From: Microbulbifer sp. MI-G
GTDB lineage: Bacteria; Pseudomonadota; Gammaproteobacteria; Pseudomonadales; Cellvibrionaceae
Assembly (NCBI RefSeq): GCF_030440425.1
Contig: NZ_CP098023.1
Location: 1,353,501-1,417,500 of the forward strand
Length of the DNA: 64,000 nucleotides
Reading direction: 5' to 3'
Both the position numbers and the translations under genes were made by a program. This document shows, in pieces, positions 34,303-42,595 of this stretch (position 1 is its first letter; each line of letters begins with the position of its first letter). The notes under the pieces are model-generated. The model made no database searches and was not told where the DNA came from. It saw nothing but the letters and a program-made list of their open reading frames with translations.

Positions 34303-35136
34303 TTACCAGTGGAAATCAAACTTGTAGCCAACACCTATATTAAATGACCAGGGATCATAGAGATAATCACCGCCGAATCGGTGGAAATAGAGATCCCCTG
34401 TGGTGGCATCGGTAAAGAAGGTACTTACTTCAATATCAGTATCTACGTCGTAAAAGACAGCAGCAACATTAATTAACCAGCTGCTGTCATGACCAAAGTT
34501 GAAGTCAACACCAATCTGCCAGGAGTATCCCCAGCTGTATCCCAGGCTCAGGTCGCCAGAAAAGGGGAGGAATATTTCGGTTACCGGGTCGACCCACCCC
34601 CAGTCCCTGAGGTCCTCGTCACTGAAGTCGGTATAATTTATACCGACCCCCATGTAAGGCTGCACTAAGCAACTGGGATCCAAAGGATACCAGTTGAGAT
34701 ATAGCGCCGTAAATTCGGGCTCCCAGCGGGCAAAGTCGCCGCGATGGCGGCCAAAAAAGTCTCTATTGTTAAAGCGGCGAAGCCAGGGTCTGCGATTGCC
34801 TCCATCGTGGCGATCTCCATCGGTGTAGCTTAACGATACACTGAAGTGATCCATTGGTTTCCATTCGCCGCTAATAAACCAGCCCCACTCCTCATCCGGG
34901 TCCACATTGGCACGAAAAGCACCCCAGTCAAATATATCTCCCGGCCAGATGAGCTCTGCATCAGAAAAGGTGACATAGTCGGAATTTGGTGAGACATAGG
35001 CTCCGCCAATACGAAACTTAATTTCCTGGGTGGGCGGCGGCGGTGGGGCATAGCCAGCGGGTCCTGCCGAAGCGACACTAGAGATTGCTAAGGCGAGGGG
35101 CGTCATTACAGGGATTAAAATACGCGTCATCTTCAT
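34303..35136 (-). CDS. OmpW-like outer membrane beta-barrel protein
   Basis: A 277-residue outer-membrane protein with a signal peptide (ILIPVMTPLALAISSVASA, cut near residue 23) followed by a proline stretch (APPPPPT). The rest alternates aromatic and polar residues as in an eight-stranded barrel; FRIGGAYVSPNSD, VQPYMGVGINYTDFSDEDL, GYSWGYSWQIGVDFNFGHDSSWLINVAAVFYDVDT and NIGVGYKFDFHW resemble OmpW. An arginine-rich insert sits near residue 125 (NRRPWLRRFNNRDFFGRHRGDF). The barrel ends in tryptophan instead of the usual phenylalanine. The start at 35136 has GGAG nine bases upstream; an ATG at 35151 would contain this site. Confidence 0.83.
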   Translation of the reverse strand: MKMTRILIPVMTPLALAISSVASAGPAGYAPPPPPTQEIKFRIGGAYVSPNSDYVTFSDAELIWPGDIFDWGAFRANVDPDEEWGWFISGEWKPMDHFSVSLSYTDGDRHDGGNRRPWLRRFNNRDFFGRHRGDFARWEPEFTALYLNWYPLDPSCLVQPYMGVGINYTDFSDEDLRDWGWVDPVTEIFLPFSGDLSLGYSWGYSWQIGVDFNFGHDSSWLINVAAVFYDVDTDIEVSTFFTDATTGDLYFHRFGGDYLYDPWSFNIGVGYKFDFHW

Positions 35137-36370
35137 TTGTGGTAACTCCATTCATATTCAGCAGATCAAATAGCAATCAGCCCAATCAATGGTCAGTCTA
35201 GTCGCACGAAATCACGGGTGTCGAAAAAAGATCAAATGTTGGCGTCTAAAAATGTATTTATTATTATCTGGCATGAAGGTAATCTTTTGGCATATAAATT
35301 TCCTACTACAGGTTCGATTGGACGAAAAACTATACGCCTCTGGTACAGAGTATTCCGCTCCTGGAAACTGGTTTATATAAATAAAGCACAGTGTATGTGG
35401 TTGTAAAACAGGGACTAAAAGCGGTATGAAATGGTGCTGGTACGGTTTCTGAGTGAGAATAAACCAGGGTGTGGCTATCTAATTTACCCACCGTTTAAAT
35501 AGTTTCATAGAGCCGATATCGCATCGTTGGACACAGCGAGGAGGCGATCCTTAACTAAACGCCGGCCAGGCTCCAATTGACAGAGCAGGTAAAGCCTCTT
35601 TGGCGATGTCTCTTTGATATATTTGTTTGAAGTGGACTGACAAATTTGGCCATTTCATAAGTTGGAGATGGGAGACCTCCCGGTGTTTACTGCGTCACTA
35701 TGGCGAGCAAGATTATTATGGCAGAGCCCAGACTTTATAGGATGAGCACATACTGGATCCAACCTGGCGAGACTCAGAGTACATTGACAGTGATAGCTAC
35801 CTTCTAGCAAGCCTGAACTCAGAGGAAATAGGCGGGTTTTTTTGCAGTCATTTTCCAATACCCTCAGATGTACTCGGAGCAGGAAGGGAAGTTGTCTTGT
35901 CCCCTTAATCGCCTCTTCTCTACCTTGGATCATTCAACGGGTGATAGTATCGACTTTTATATACGCTACAGTACAACCGTTCCAGAAAATGGAGAAATGA
36001 CATACCTTGGCAGCTTTTATGTTCTCGCAACCCCTCCCCGTCCATGACCTCCCAGAAAATATATGGACCTTAGTGGACTCCATGCGATACCCAATAGGCA
36101 CAATTATTGACCTTGCAGTCAGATAGAGCATTGGGTTTATAGGAAAAAGGAATGAGTCTATTCAAATCAAGTGCGCTTACCAATAAGGATCATTGTGTTG
36201 TTGCCTTGAGATGAAAAGAGTGTACTGCTTGGTGATGGGTCTGGTCTTCAGAGACTCTCTCACCCCCATTTGGTCATGGCTCTCTATGCAAGAGCCTGTG
36301 TAGTTCTTTCGGATTTGTTGTGGTTTGCCAAAGGCATTAAAAAGGAAAACTTCACGATATAGTCTCAAAA
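35137..36370. other. Gene-poor stretch upstream of hdeA
   Basis: Over 1.2 kb with no open frame that I can support. Short frames exist on both strands but lack ribosome sites, family resemblance and the codon bias of neighbouring genes; the stretch is richer in A and T. It may be decayed sequence or hold unrecognised small RNAs. Confidence 0.45.
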
Positions 36371-36496
36371 ATGAAAAATACGTCTATTCTTTCTATGGGT
36401 CAGGCGCCTTTTAGATTCGCTGCTCTGGCTTGCGTTTCCGCTGTCGCAGTGCTGGGTCGGTGGGCACTTTACAGCCCGCCGGGGCGTTCGTGGTGA
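36371..36496 (+). CDS. Possible small hydrophobic peptide, 41 residues
   Basis: A short frame, MKNTSILSMGQAPFRFAAL followed by a hydrophobic run (ACVSAVAVLGRWAL) and a YSPPGRSW end. Its GC content is sharply higher than the surrounding gene-poor sequence, especially from base 36395 on. A second in-frame ATG is at 36395. There is no strong ribosome site, and it is not assigned to a family. It could be a real small protein, a fragment of a repeated element, or chance. Confidence 0.25.
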   Translation: MKNTSILSMGQAPFRFAALACVSAVAVLGRWALYSPPGRSW

Positions 36497-36597
36497 TAGG
36501 TGTGTCGAGATCCAACAGTTTTCAGGAAACATGCAGACTGGATATGACCTGTCGTTAATTCACGGAGTAAACTCCCGGAAATTTTGGAGAAATGATT

Positions 36598-37011
36598 GTG
36601 AAAAGCAAGCAGTACATCCTTCCCTTAGTAATTGTCAGTCTTACTGCTTCTGCAGCTGTGTTTGCGGAAACCCATTCCAAGAAGTCGGCAAAGGAGTGGA
36701 CTTGTGCGGACTTTCTGGCAATTGATGACGAGTTTAAGCCCAAGGCTGTCTACTGGGCTGCGGCTTTCTCAAAGCGCGGCCAGGAAGAGGGTGATATCTT
36801 GGATATTGAAGGTACAGAAAAGGTGACCCCGATGATTATCACCGCTTGTACCAAGGCGCCAAATGATTCTTTCTGGACCAAGTTCAAGGAAGAATGGCAC
36901 AAGATGGGAGGTCATCACGATAAGAAAAAATCTGACAAGATGATGAACATGCAAAAGAACAACGGTAACGGCAATAATAGTGGGTCTAACGGCAACAACA
37001 CGATGCAGTAG
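36598..37011 (+). CDS. hdeA: HdeA-like periplasmic acid-stress chaperone
   Basis: Predicted exported protein of 137 residues. After a signal peptide (KSKQYILPLVIVSLTASAAVFA) the core matches HdeA: EWTCADFLAIDDEFKPKAVYWAAAF and VTPMIITACTKAPNDSFWTKFKEEW. The two cysteines in TCADF and TACTK form the conserved HdeA disulfide. HdeA binds unfolded periplasmic proteins at low pH. The C-terminal 35 residues are unusual: a lysine and histidine patch followed by an Asn/Gly-rich tail (NNGNGNNSGSNGNN). Start: the ATG at 36592 is only two bases from GGAG (36586-36589), whereas the GTG at 36598 has the ideal eight-base spacing, so GTG is preferred. A terminator follows. Confidence 0.88.
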   Translation: MKSKQYILPLVIVSLTASAAVFAETHSKKSAKEWTCADFLAIDDEFKPKAVYWAAAFSKRGQEEGDILDIEGTEKVTPMIITACTKAPNDSFWTKFKEEWHKMGGHHDKKKSDKMMNMQKNNGNGNNSGSNGNNTMQ

Positions 37012-37033
37012 AGATTGCTCTATCCACTACTCG

Positions 37034-37054
37034 GCCCGGCGTTTGCCGGGCTTT
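37034..37054 (+). terminator. Terminator after hdeA
   Basis: GCCCGGC (37034-37040) pairs with GCCGGGC (37045-37051) around GTTT, followed by a short T-run. Confidence 0.7.
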
Positions 37055-37078
37055 GCTCAGCCAGCTCAAGGGGCCAGG

Positions 37079-37117
37079 CCAACGTATAAAGGCCCTCCGC
37101 AAAGCTTTATACGTTGG
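37079..37117. repeat. Perfect 13-bp inverted repeat downstream of hdeA
   Basis: CCAACGTATAAAG (37079-37091) and CTTTATACGTTGG (37105-37117) are exact complements around a 13-base loop. It is followed by GTTGGC rather than a T-run, so it is not a standard terminator. Confidence 0.75.
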
Positions 37118-37473
37118 GTTGGCATTGTTATTTACTGAGAATCTATCATCGGTTTTCCGGTTGACTGAAATTGGTAGGCCAGGCGGATAATGCCATTACG
37201 ACGGCTTTGTCCATTTAAACTGGACCACCTCGGTGGGGCTGAATCAGCTGCAGGACTTTCAACCTGACCTGCGAGATGTTGTCTGAATTTTAAACAGTTA
37301 AATGGGGTTGGGTTTCACTGAGAGTGTAAGAGCTGGTACCAAAACTGGAGCAATACTGGCTTATGGTCAATGTGTTTTGAGGTGATGGGGTGCTTACAGG
37401 GATCTTCCAATCGCGGTTTATACGCCTGGGCGAGATACTGCAGGCTTATCGTTGGTGCCTGATAGGCAATAGG
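37118..37473. other. Non-coding stretch downstream of tRNA-Arg
   Basis: No gene is supported. GTCCATTTAAACTGGAC near 37211-37227 is a near-palindrome. Nothing resembling an integrase or a duplicate of the tRNA 3' end was seen. Confidence 0.4.
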
Positions 37474-37549
37474 TGGCGCCCCCGGGTGGACTCGAACCAC
37501 CAGTCCGGACTTAGGAGGTCCGTGGTTTATCCTGTTAACCGACGGGGGC
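37474..37549 (-). tRNA. tRNA-Arg (CCT)
   Basis: A 76-base cloverleaf on the minus strand with acceptor stem GCCCCCG/CGGGGGC, anticodon CCT in GGACCTCCTAAGTCC, T-arm GTGGTTCGAGTCCAC and encoded CCA. This tRNA reads the rare AGG codon and is a known integration site for mobile elements in other bacteria. Confidence 0.93.
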
Positions 37550-37985
37550 AGATGTCTCCACAGGGTAGCCAAGTGCCGACGGAGATTGCCCGCAATTCTA
37601 TCCTGTATGAGGGCAAATGTCATGCCATCACCGATTGCTACACGGTCGCTGTTTCTTCGTCTTGTTGATACCTGTAAGGTGGCTTGTCACTCTCGGTAAC
37701 AGTCCAGCTTTTCAGGTTACCACACTTCCCGCGATTTCCGAATCGGAGAGTTCTCGAAATATTTTCACAATTCCTGTGGATACTACCGTTAGATTTTTAT
37801 TATCAATGGGCTTTAAAGCGGATATTTTTGCACTTTCATTGAGGTGCCCGGCTTGACGCAGTCCTGTCATTGTTTTCCTGTAATTTTTTTCTTGACCCCA
37901 TTTATTTTGGGTGGCTAATCTGCAAATGCATTCTGGTTGTAAAAAGGTATGTTTGCTTTATCGAGTCAAGATTATGGGGTTTCAT
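37550..37985. other. Intergenic stretch between tRNA-Arg and the small PA3496-like gene
   Basis: No gene is supported. It should contain the tRNA-Arg promoter on the minus strand and the promoter of the small gene on the plus strand; neither is obvious. Confidence 0.4.
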
Positions 37986-38168
37986 ATGAGCGCTCATGTT
38001 ATCGAAAAGTACATAGATTTTGATGCTGTGGATATTCCAGAAATTGCCACTGAGGTATTAAAGCGGGCCACTTGCCATCCCCCGCGTGATGCGCGTCGAA
38101 TGGTGGAGGATAAACTGGAAGAAATGCGTCTGAGGCGTGAATTAATGGAGTATGACTTCGAAAGTTAA
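37986..38168 (+). CDS. Small acidic protein, PA3496-like
   Basis: A 60-residue acidic protein with a C-terminal arginine/glutamate helix, ARRMVEDKLEEMRLRRELMEYDF, that resembles the end of the PA3496 family (RRxxEDxxEExRLRxEL). The family has been linked to envelope integrity in Pseudomonas, but the assignment here rests on this short motif. The N-terminal half (SAHVIEKYIDFDAVDIPEIATEVL) is not distinctive. ATG at 37986 has GGGG six bases upstream; an in-frame ATG at 37974 is possible. A strong hairpin follows 11 bases after the stop. Confidence 0.55.
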   Translation: MSAHVIEKYIDFDAVDIPEIATEVLKRATCHPPRDARRMVEDKLEEMRLRRELMEYDFES

Positions 38169-38179
38169 AGACCTCTGCA

Positions 38180-38215
38180 CAAACCCGGTTAGCAAACAGA
38201 TCGCCGGGTTTGTTT
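38180..38215 (+). terminator. Terminator after the PA3496-like gene
   Basis: CAAACCCGG (38180-38188) pairs with CCGGGTTTG (38204-38212) around a 15-base loop, followed by TTT. Confidence 0.7.
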
Positions 38216-38652
38216 GCGTGTTGAGAAAACCAGTTAGTATGACTGCTAAGTGCTTTGGAAATACAAGGGGAAGTCTAGAAATATGCAGTTCTTTCAGGGG
38301 AAAGCATAAATGAATCACATGTGTTCTGCTCCTCTGTTGGGCTGACAGTTACTCCAGTGAGCTATTGTAAACTAGATTTCAACGGCCTGTTAGAATGATT
38401 GGTGGATATGGAGGGCAGCAGCGGTTTACTTTCTTGGACGTAAGTGTGACTGCCACTGTTGTTAAAGGCTGCGTAAATTTTTTATGTTCTTGTGCTTTTC
38501 ACGGTTTGACCTCCTGATAAATTTCTGAATATAGAAAGCGGTATGTTGTTGATGGTCAGAGGTGCTGGCTGCCTGCTTTCGATTGTCTGTTGGGGTGTTT
38601 TTTTGTATAAAATAATGAAAATGAAAGTTTGTATTTGCCGCGAGTTTAGACT
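38216..38652. other. Gene-free stretch of about 440 bases
   Basis: No supported gene. A frame on the plus strand from 38543 is short, has no family match and is not accepted. Confidence 0.4.
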
Positions 38653-38682
38653 TGAAGCGGTCTGGACTTTAAGACCGCTTCA
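38653..38682. terminator. Perfect 11-bp hairpin after the 2OG oxygenase gene
   Basis: TGAAGCGGTCT (38653-38663) and AGACCGCTTCA (38672-38682) are exact complements around an eight-base loop, eleven bases past the stop of the minus-strand gene. It lacks a T-run. Confidence 0.6.
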
Positions 38683-38693
38683 CCGGGGGGTAC

Positions 38694-39401
38694 TTACATT
38701 GGTGTGGCACCGTCTTTCCCATCTACACTCTGCTTGCCGCTAAACCATCCCAGTATCCGCTTCAGTATATGGGACAGTCTTCCTCGTTTGGCTTTGCGCT
38801 CCTTGTCGGCCGCACTGACCAGCCACGCGATCTGGATCACCAGGCGCTGGCCTTCAAACGGAAGGTGGCCATGAAAAGAGTTGTCTGCACGTTTAAAAGC
38901 GACCAGAGTGCCGTATGCAGGTCTAACTTCCGGAACGACGGTGTCCTCAAAGTCATCAATGCAGTTGAGAAATCGCAGACAGCCATTGCCATCAAGGGTC
39001 CACTCAGGATTGAGGTAGAGCAGGGCGGTGGCAACTTTCGACTTGCCATCGGTATGTATTCTGCCGTGGCGCTTTTTCAATGTACGGCTGATGGAGGCAT
39101 AGGTGGGGTATTGTGATAGCTCTTCAATACCCAGGTTTCTTCCAATGGCGTTGGCAAACTCCGGATCGGTGAATTGCTCAATCAGGGTATTAATGGCAGC
39201 TCCACACTGTTCTTTCTCATGGGGGAGGTAGCCGGCACCTTTGAGATGGGGAAAAGCCTCCAGAAATGCCGACATCATCTCCCTGTTTAGAATATTCCTG
39301 GCAACAAAAAACGGGAAAGGCTGAAGATTGATTTGGGTATCTTTGCCAGTTAGAGCGTTGGTATCGAGCCAGTGGCTGGCATTTGCAGTGAGACTAGTCA
39401 T
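38694..39401 (-). CDS. 2OG-Fe(II) oxygenase family protein
   Basis: Predicted non-haem iron oxygenase of 235 residues; substrate unknown. The iron-binding triad is visible as H-x-D in HGRIHTDGKSKVATALLYLN (about residues 110-125) and a distal histidine in NSFHGHLPFEGQRLVIQIAWL (about 175-195), where the arginine would bind 2-oxoglutarate. DGNGCLRFLNC and VRPAYGTLVAFKRAD fit the double-stranded beta-helix between them. The C-terminal 35 residues are basic (KRGRLSHILKRILGWFSGKQ) and might contact membrane or polyanions. It is divergent from ccmA. Confidence 0.82.
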   Translation of the reverse strand: MTSLTANASHWLDTNALTGKDTQINLQPFPFFVARNILNREMMSAFLEAFPHLKGAGYLPHEKEQCGAAINTLIEQFTDPEFANAIGRNLGIEELSQYPTYASISRTLKKRHGRIHTDGKSKVATALLYLNPEWTLDGNGCLRFLNCIDDFEDTVVPEVRPAYGTLVAFKRADNSFHGHLPFEGQRLVIQIAWLVSAADKERKAKRGRLSHILKRILGWFSGKQSVDGKDGATPM

Positions 39402-39716
39402 TATTGTGTATCCTTACAGACTGATCCGGTGTTGGCACCGGGTTACATCGATAAACATTGTTGAAGTCGACCACAGAGTTTTGCCCCTATCCCTACAGAG
39501 CATGTGGCACGGGGTTTGTGCCGCCTCACGACCCTGGCAAAATATCAGAGGCTAGGGCTGGAGCCAATACCAGCGAACAAAAATCCTCACACTCTGGGCA
39601 GTATTTCTGGTCTGGTGCAATGCCATTCAGCTGCGATGGTGTTGAATACCATGCAATTGGCGCAACTGCCGGTATAATGCCGTTCATATTTTCGGCAAAG
39701 TGGTTTGATTCCAGCA
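39402..39716. other. Divergent promoter region of ccmA and the oxygenase
   Basis: Contains a perfect TATAAT near 39673-39678, some 40 bases before ccmA, which is a likely -10 for the ccm operon; its -35 is poor. No gene is seen. Confidence 0.45.
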
Positions 39717-40391
39717 ATGTCTGTGACCTCCAAGTCCCCAGTGGTATTGCAAGTTCGCGATCTGGCCTGTGATAGGGATGGTCGGCGCTTGTTTGAGGGC
39801 CTGGATTTCTCGCTGTGCACGGGTGCTGCGATTCAGATCAAAGGTGCCAATGGCGCGGGCAAAACGACTCTGCTGCGTACCCTGGTAGGCATTGTCAGTG
39901 ATTTCCGTGGTGAGATTCTGTGGTGTGGCAGTTCCTTCCCAAGCGCGCTTCCTGCTATGCGTGGATCGCTGCTGTATATCGGGCATCGGGGGGGAGTGCG
40001 TGGCAGCCTGACACCTCTGGAGAACCTGCTCTGGTATGGTGCGACCCGAGAGTCAGCACTTTGGGCGCTGGATTGTGTGGACCTGAGTGGGTTCGAAGGC
40101 AGTCTGTGTTACAGCCTGTCCGCGGGAGAGAATCGCCGAGTAGCGCTTGCGCGCCTTTTCTTGCCTCAGACTCCGCGCCTGTGGATTCTAGATGAGCCTT
40201 TCACTGCGCTCGATGCCGTCGGGGTGGCGATATTGGAACAGCAGATGGCTGCCCATTTGGGTTTCGGCGGCTCCATCCTGCTCACCTCCCACCAGTGCTT
40301 ATCTCTCGAGAGGCTCGTTTCTGTTGATTTGTCTGACTTTGTGGTCGATGAATCTTTGGTGGCGATGGAGGCAGAACATGTCTTCAGTTGA
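39717..40391 (+). CDS. ccmA: Haem exporter ATP-binding protein CcmA
   Basis: ATPase (224 residues) of the CcmAB complex that drives release of holo-CcmE in System I cytochrome c maturation. Walker A IKGANGAGKTTLLRTL (about residues 37-52), signature YSLSAGENRRVALARLF and Walker B LWILDEPFTALD are intact, as is the H-loop LLTSHQ. The ATG at 39717 follows an in-frame TTG twelve bases upstream that lacks support. Its end overlaps ccmB by 14 bases. Confidence 0.95.
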   Translation: MSVTSKSPVVLQVRDLACDRDGRRLFEGLDFSLCTGAAIQIKGANGAGKTTLLRTLVGIVSDFRGEILWCGSSFPSALPAMRGSLLYIGHRGGVRGSLTPLENLLWYGATRESALWALDCVDLSGFEGSLCYSLSAGENRRVALARLFLPQTPRLWILDEPFTALDAVGVAILEQQMAAHLGFGGSILLTSHQCLSLERLVSVDLSDFVVDESLVAMEAEHVFS

Positions 40392-41091
40392 TACCCAATC
40401 ACTGGTAAGTGGCGTGCGCACTGCACCGGACTTTGCAACGTTCTTACGAATTGAGATGTTGCTGACACTGCGCCAGCGGGCAGACATCGCCAACTCCCTG
40501 TTGTTTTTTGTCTCGGTGCTTGCCCTTCTGCCTCTCGGGCTCGGACCCGAGCCAGAGCTGCTGGCAAAACTGGCCCCCGGCATGATCTGGGTGATGGCTC
40601 TGCTCGCGACCATGCTGTCCCAGGAGAATTTGCTGCGCAGTGACTTCGAGGACGGGACTCTCGAGCAACTAATTCTGCTGCCTCAACCCCTGTACTTTGC
40701 CGTACTGGCGAAATCTCTGGTGCACTGGATGGCTATGGGCCTGCCGCTGGCACTGTTGTCGCCGTTGCTGGCACTGATGTTGAATCTGCCCGGGGAAGGG
40801 TATCTATGCCTGTTTGTCTCGCTGTTGATGGGCACCGCCAGTCTGAGTCTAATCGGCGCTATAGGGGCTGCGTTGACGGTGGCTGTGCGACGCCCTGGTT
40901 TGCTGCTAGCGCTTATTGTTATGCCGCTTTATGTGCCCGTGCTAATCTTCGGCACCGGTGCGGTGCAAGCGGCTATCGATGGCTATGCCTACAGCGCGCA
41001 GCTGGCGATGCTGGCCGCTCTGCTGGCCTCGGCAGCAGCACTGGCTCCTTTGGCCGCTGCGTTCGCAGTGCGTATCAGCCTGGATAATTGA
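40378..41091 (+). CDS. ccmB: Haem exporter permease CcmB
   Basis: Membrane partner of CcmA, 237 residues with six predicted helices. Typical features: an early FLRIEMLLTLRQRADIANSLLFF, the LEQLILLPQPLYFAVLAKSLVHW segment, and LTVAVRRPGLLLALIVMPLYVPVLIFGTGA. The start ATG overlaps ccmA. The longer reading upstream lies entirely in the ccmA frame shadow and is not used. Confidence 0.95.
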   Translation: MSSVDTQSLVSGVRTAPDFATFLRIEMLLTLRQRADIANSLLFFVSVLALLPLGLGPEPELLAKLAPGMIWVMALLATMLSQENLLRSDFEDGTLEQLILLPQPLYFAVLAKSLVHWMAMGLPLALLSPLLALMLNLPGEGYLCLFVSLLMGTASLSLIGAIGAALTVAVRRPGLLLALIVMPLYVPVLIFGTGAVQAAIDGYAYSAQLAMLAALLASAAALAPLAAAFAVRISLDN

Positions 41092-41104
41092 TTCGGAGGT
41101 CTTT

Positions 41105-41848
41105 TTGGCTTGGCAATGGTTTCACCGCTTGGGTTCACCGCGCTGGTTTTATCAAAAGACAGGTGCCTGGTTGCCCTGGCTGGCGTTCGCCAGTGCAGTG
41201 TTACTAACTGTTGGCAGTATCTGGGGTCTCGGTTTTGCACCGCAGGATGCCAAACAGGGTAATAGCTATCGTATTATTTTTGTCCATGTGCCGGCGGCCT
41301 TTCTCGCCCTGGCCGGTTACTACCTTATGGCGATCAGTGGTGCCATTGGCTTGGTCTGGAAGATGAAGCTTGCTTTTGCAGTGATGCGGGCGGCAGCACC
41401 CATCGGTGCAGTGCTGACGTTTATCGCACTCTTTACCGGTGCCGTTTGGGGTAAGCCCACCTGGGGCGCCTACTGGGTGTGGGATGCCCGCATCACCTCC
41501 ATGCTTATTTTGCTGTTTCTGTATATCGGGGTGATGGCCTTGTCCCAGGCCGTAAGCCGGGAACAGGTTGCCGACAGGGCCTGTGCGCTGCTGGCCTTGG
41601 TAGGTACGGTAAATATTCCGATTATCTACAAATCCGTTGACTGGTGGTTTACCCTGCACCAACCTGCCACTCTCCGTTTGACAGAGGCCAGCAGTATTGA
41701 CCCGAGCATGTTCTACCCGCTGCTGACTGTGATTATCGGATTCTATTGTATGTACGCCTGGACCTTGCTTATGCACACCCGCACCTTGCTGTTGCGCCGG
41801 GAGATTCGTACCAAGTGGGCTCAACAGGAACTGACTGAGGGCAAGTAA
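41105..41848 (+). CDS. ccmC: Haem-handling protein CcmC
   Basis: Membrane protein of about 247 residues that presents haem to CcmE. Six predicted helices flank the tryptophan-rich WWD-type motif WGKPTWGAYWVWDARITSMLIL (about residues 117-138), with the haem-ligand histidines in FVHVPAAFLALAGYY and FTLHQPATL. The only reasonable start is the TTG at 41105, which has a perfect GGAGGT at 41095-41100; the nearest ATG downstream is out of frame or inside the first helices. Separated by 13 bases from ccmB and one base from ccmD. Confidence 0.94.
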   Translation: MAWQWFHRLGSPRWFYQKTGAWLPWLAFASAVLLTVGSIWGLGFAPQDAKQGNSYRIIFVHVPAAFLALAGYYLMAISGAIGLVWKMKLAFAVMRAAAPIGAVLTFIALFTGAVWGKPTWGAYWVWDARITSMLILLFLYIGVMALSQAVSREQVADRACALLALVGTVNIPIIYKSVDWWFTLHQPATLRLTEASSIDPSMFYPLLTVIIGFYCMYAWTLLMHTRTLLLRREIRTKWAQQELTEGK

Positions 41849-41849
41849 G

Positions 41850-42074
41850 ATGCAGTTTCAATTTTCCAGCTTTGCCGAATTCCTGGCGATGGACGGCCAC
41901 GGCATTTATGTATGGATTTCCTATGTGGTGACTTTTGCAGCGCTTGCCGCCCTGGCCCTGTACCCCCGGATTACACGCCGCCGGATTCAGCGCGAACTGC
42001 AGCGCCAGCAGCGTATTGTGCAGCGCCGGTGCAAGGTCAATAACGAGCGGATAGCCGTGGTAGAGTCGGCATAG
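41850..42074 (+). CDS. ccmD: Haem exporter protein CcmD
   Basis: Small protein of 74 residues with one membrane helix (YVWISYVVTFAALAALALY) followed by a basic cytosolic tail (RITRRRIQRELQRQQRIVQRR). CcmD is needed for release of holo-CcmE from CcmABC. It begins one base after the ccmC stop. Confidence 0.92.
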   Translation: MQFQFSSFAEFLAMDGHGIYVWISYVVTFAALAALALYPRITRRRIQRELQRQQRIVQRRCKVNNERIAVVESA

Positions 42075-42139
42075 GCTAACTGGTTTTTGAGTCAACGCGA
42101 GCTCTTAGCGGATAACATGAACACTAATGGAGTACTCCT

Positions 42140-42595
42140 ATGACAATGCACCCTGTACGCAGGCAGCGCCTGATTTTGGTACTTGTCCTGGTTACCTTAT
42201 CTAGTGCCGCAGTGGGCTTTGTGACTTTTGCGTTGCGCGAGAACATGGATTACTTCTATGCCCCCAGTGCCTTTGCTGCGGGGGCGGTGCCTGTCGAGAA
42301 GCGCATTCGCGCCGGAGGCTGTGTGGTGCCAGGCAGTATCCAACGCTCGGACAAGAGCCTTGATGTACAATTTGTAATTACCGATGGTGAAGAGGAATTA
42401 ACGGTGTCTTTCGATAAGATTCTGCCGGACCTGTTCGCCGAGGGCGAGGCCGCGGTCATCACCGGGCGGCTGATGCCAAACGGTATCCTGCGCGCTGATC
42501 AGGTACTGGCCAAGCACGATGAAACCTATACGCCGCCGGAAGTGGCGGAGAGCATGGTTTCCCATAAAAGTTGTGCCGGGGGAGCAAAAATATGA
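42140..42595 (+). CDS. ccmE: Periplasmic haem chaperone CcmE
   Basis: Haem chaperone of 151 residues with an N-terminal membrane anchor (LILVLVLVTLSSAAVGFVTF) and a periplasmic OB-fold. The histidine that binds haem covalently is in VLAKHDETYTPPE near residue 128, with the conserved aspartate and tyrosine. Other conserved parts are RIRAGGCVVPGSI and FAEGEAAVITGRL. An in-frame ATG is found six bases into the gene. The ribosome site for ccmF (GGGGGA) lies at its 3' end, and the stops and starts overlap (ATGA). Confidence 0.95.
   Translation: MTMHPVRRQRLILVLVLVTLSSAAVGFVTFALRENMDYFYAPSAFAAGAVPVEKRIRAGGCVVPGSIQRSDKSLDVQFVITDGEEELTVSFDKILPDLFAEGEAAVITGRLMPNGILRADQVLAKHDETYTPPEVAESMVSHKSCAGGAKI

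Noticed and set aside
35655..36131. Several short frames in the gene-poor stretch
   Set aside because: Overlapping frames on one strand with no start signals; none resembles a known family.
37079..37117. attC-like recombination site
   Set aside because: GTTGGGT fits the 3' core but the 5' core is GGCCAAC, not RYYYAAC; the arms pair without the bulged bases of an attC and no integrase or second site is seen.
37211..37227. Insertion-sequence end suggested by GTCCATTTAAACTGGAC
   Set aside because: A single near-palindrome with no transposase or matching partner.
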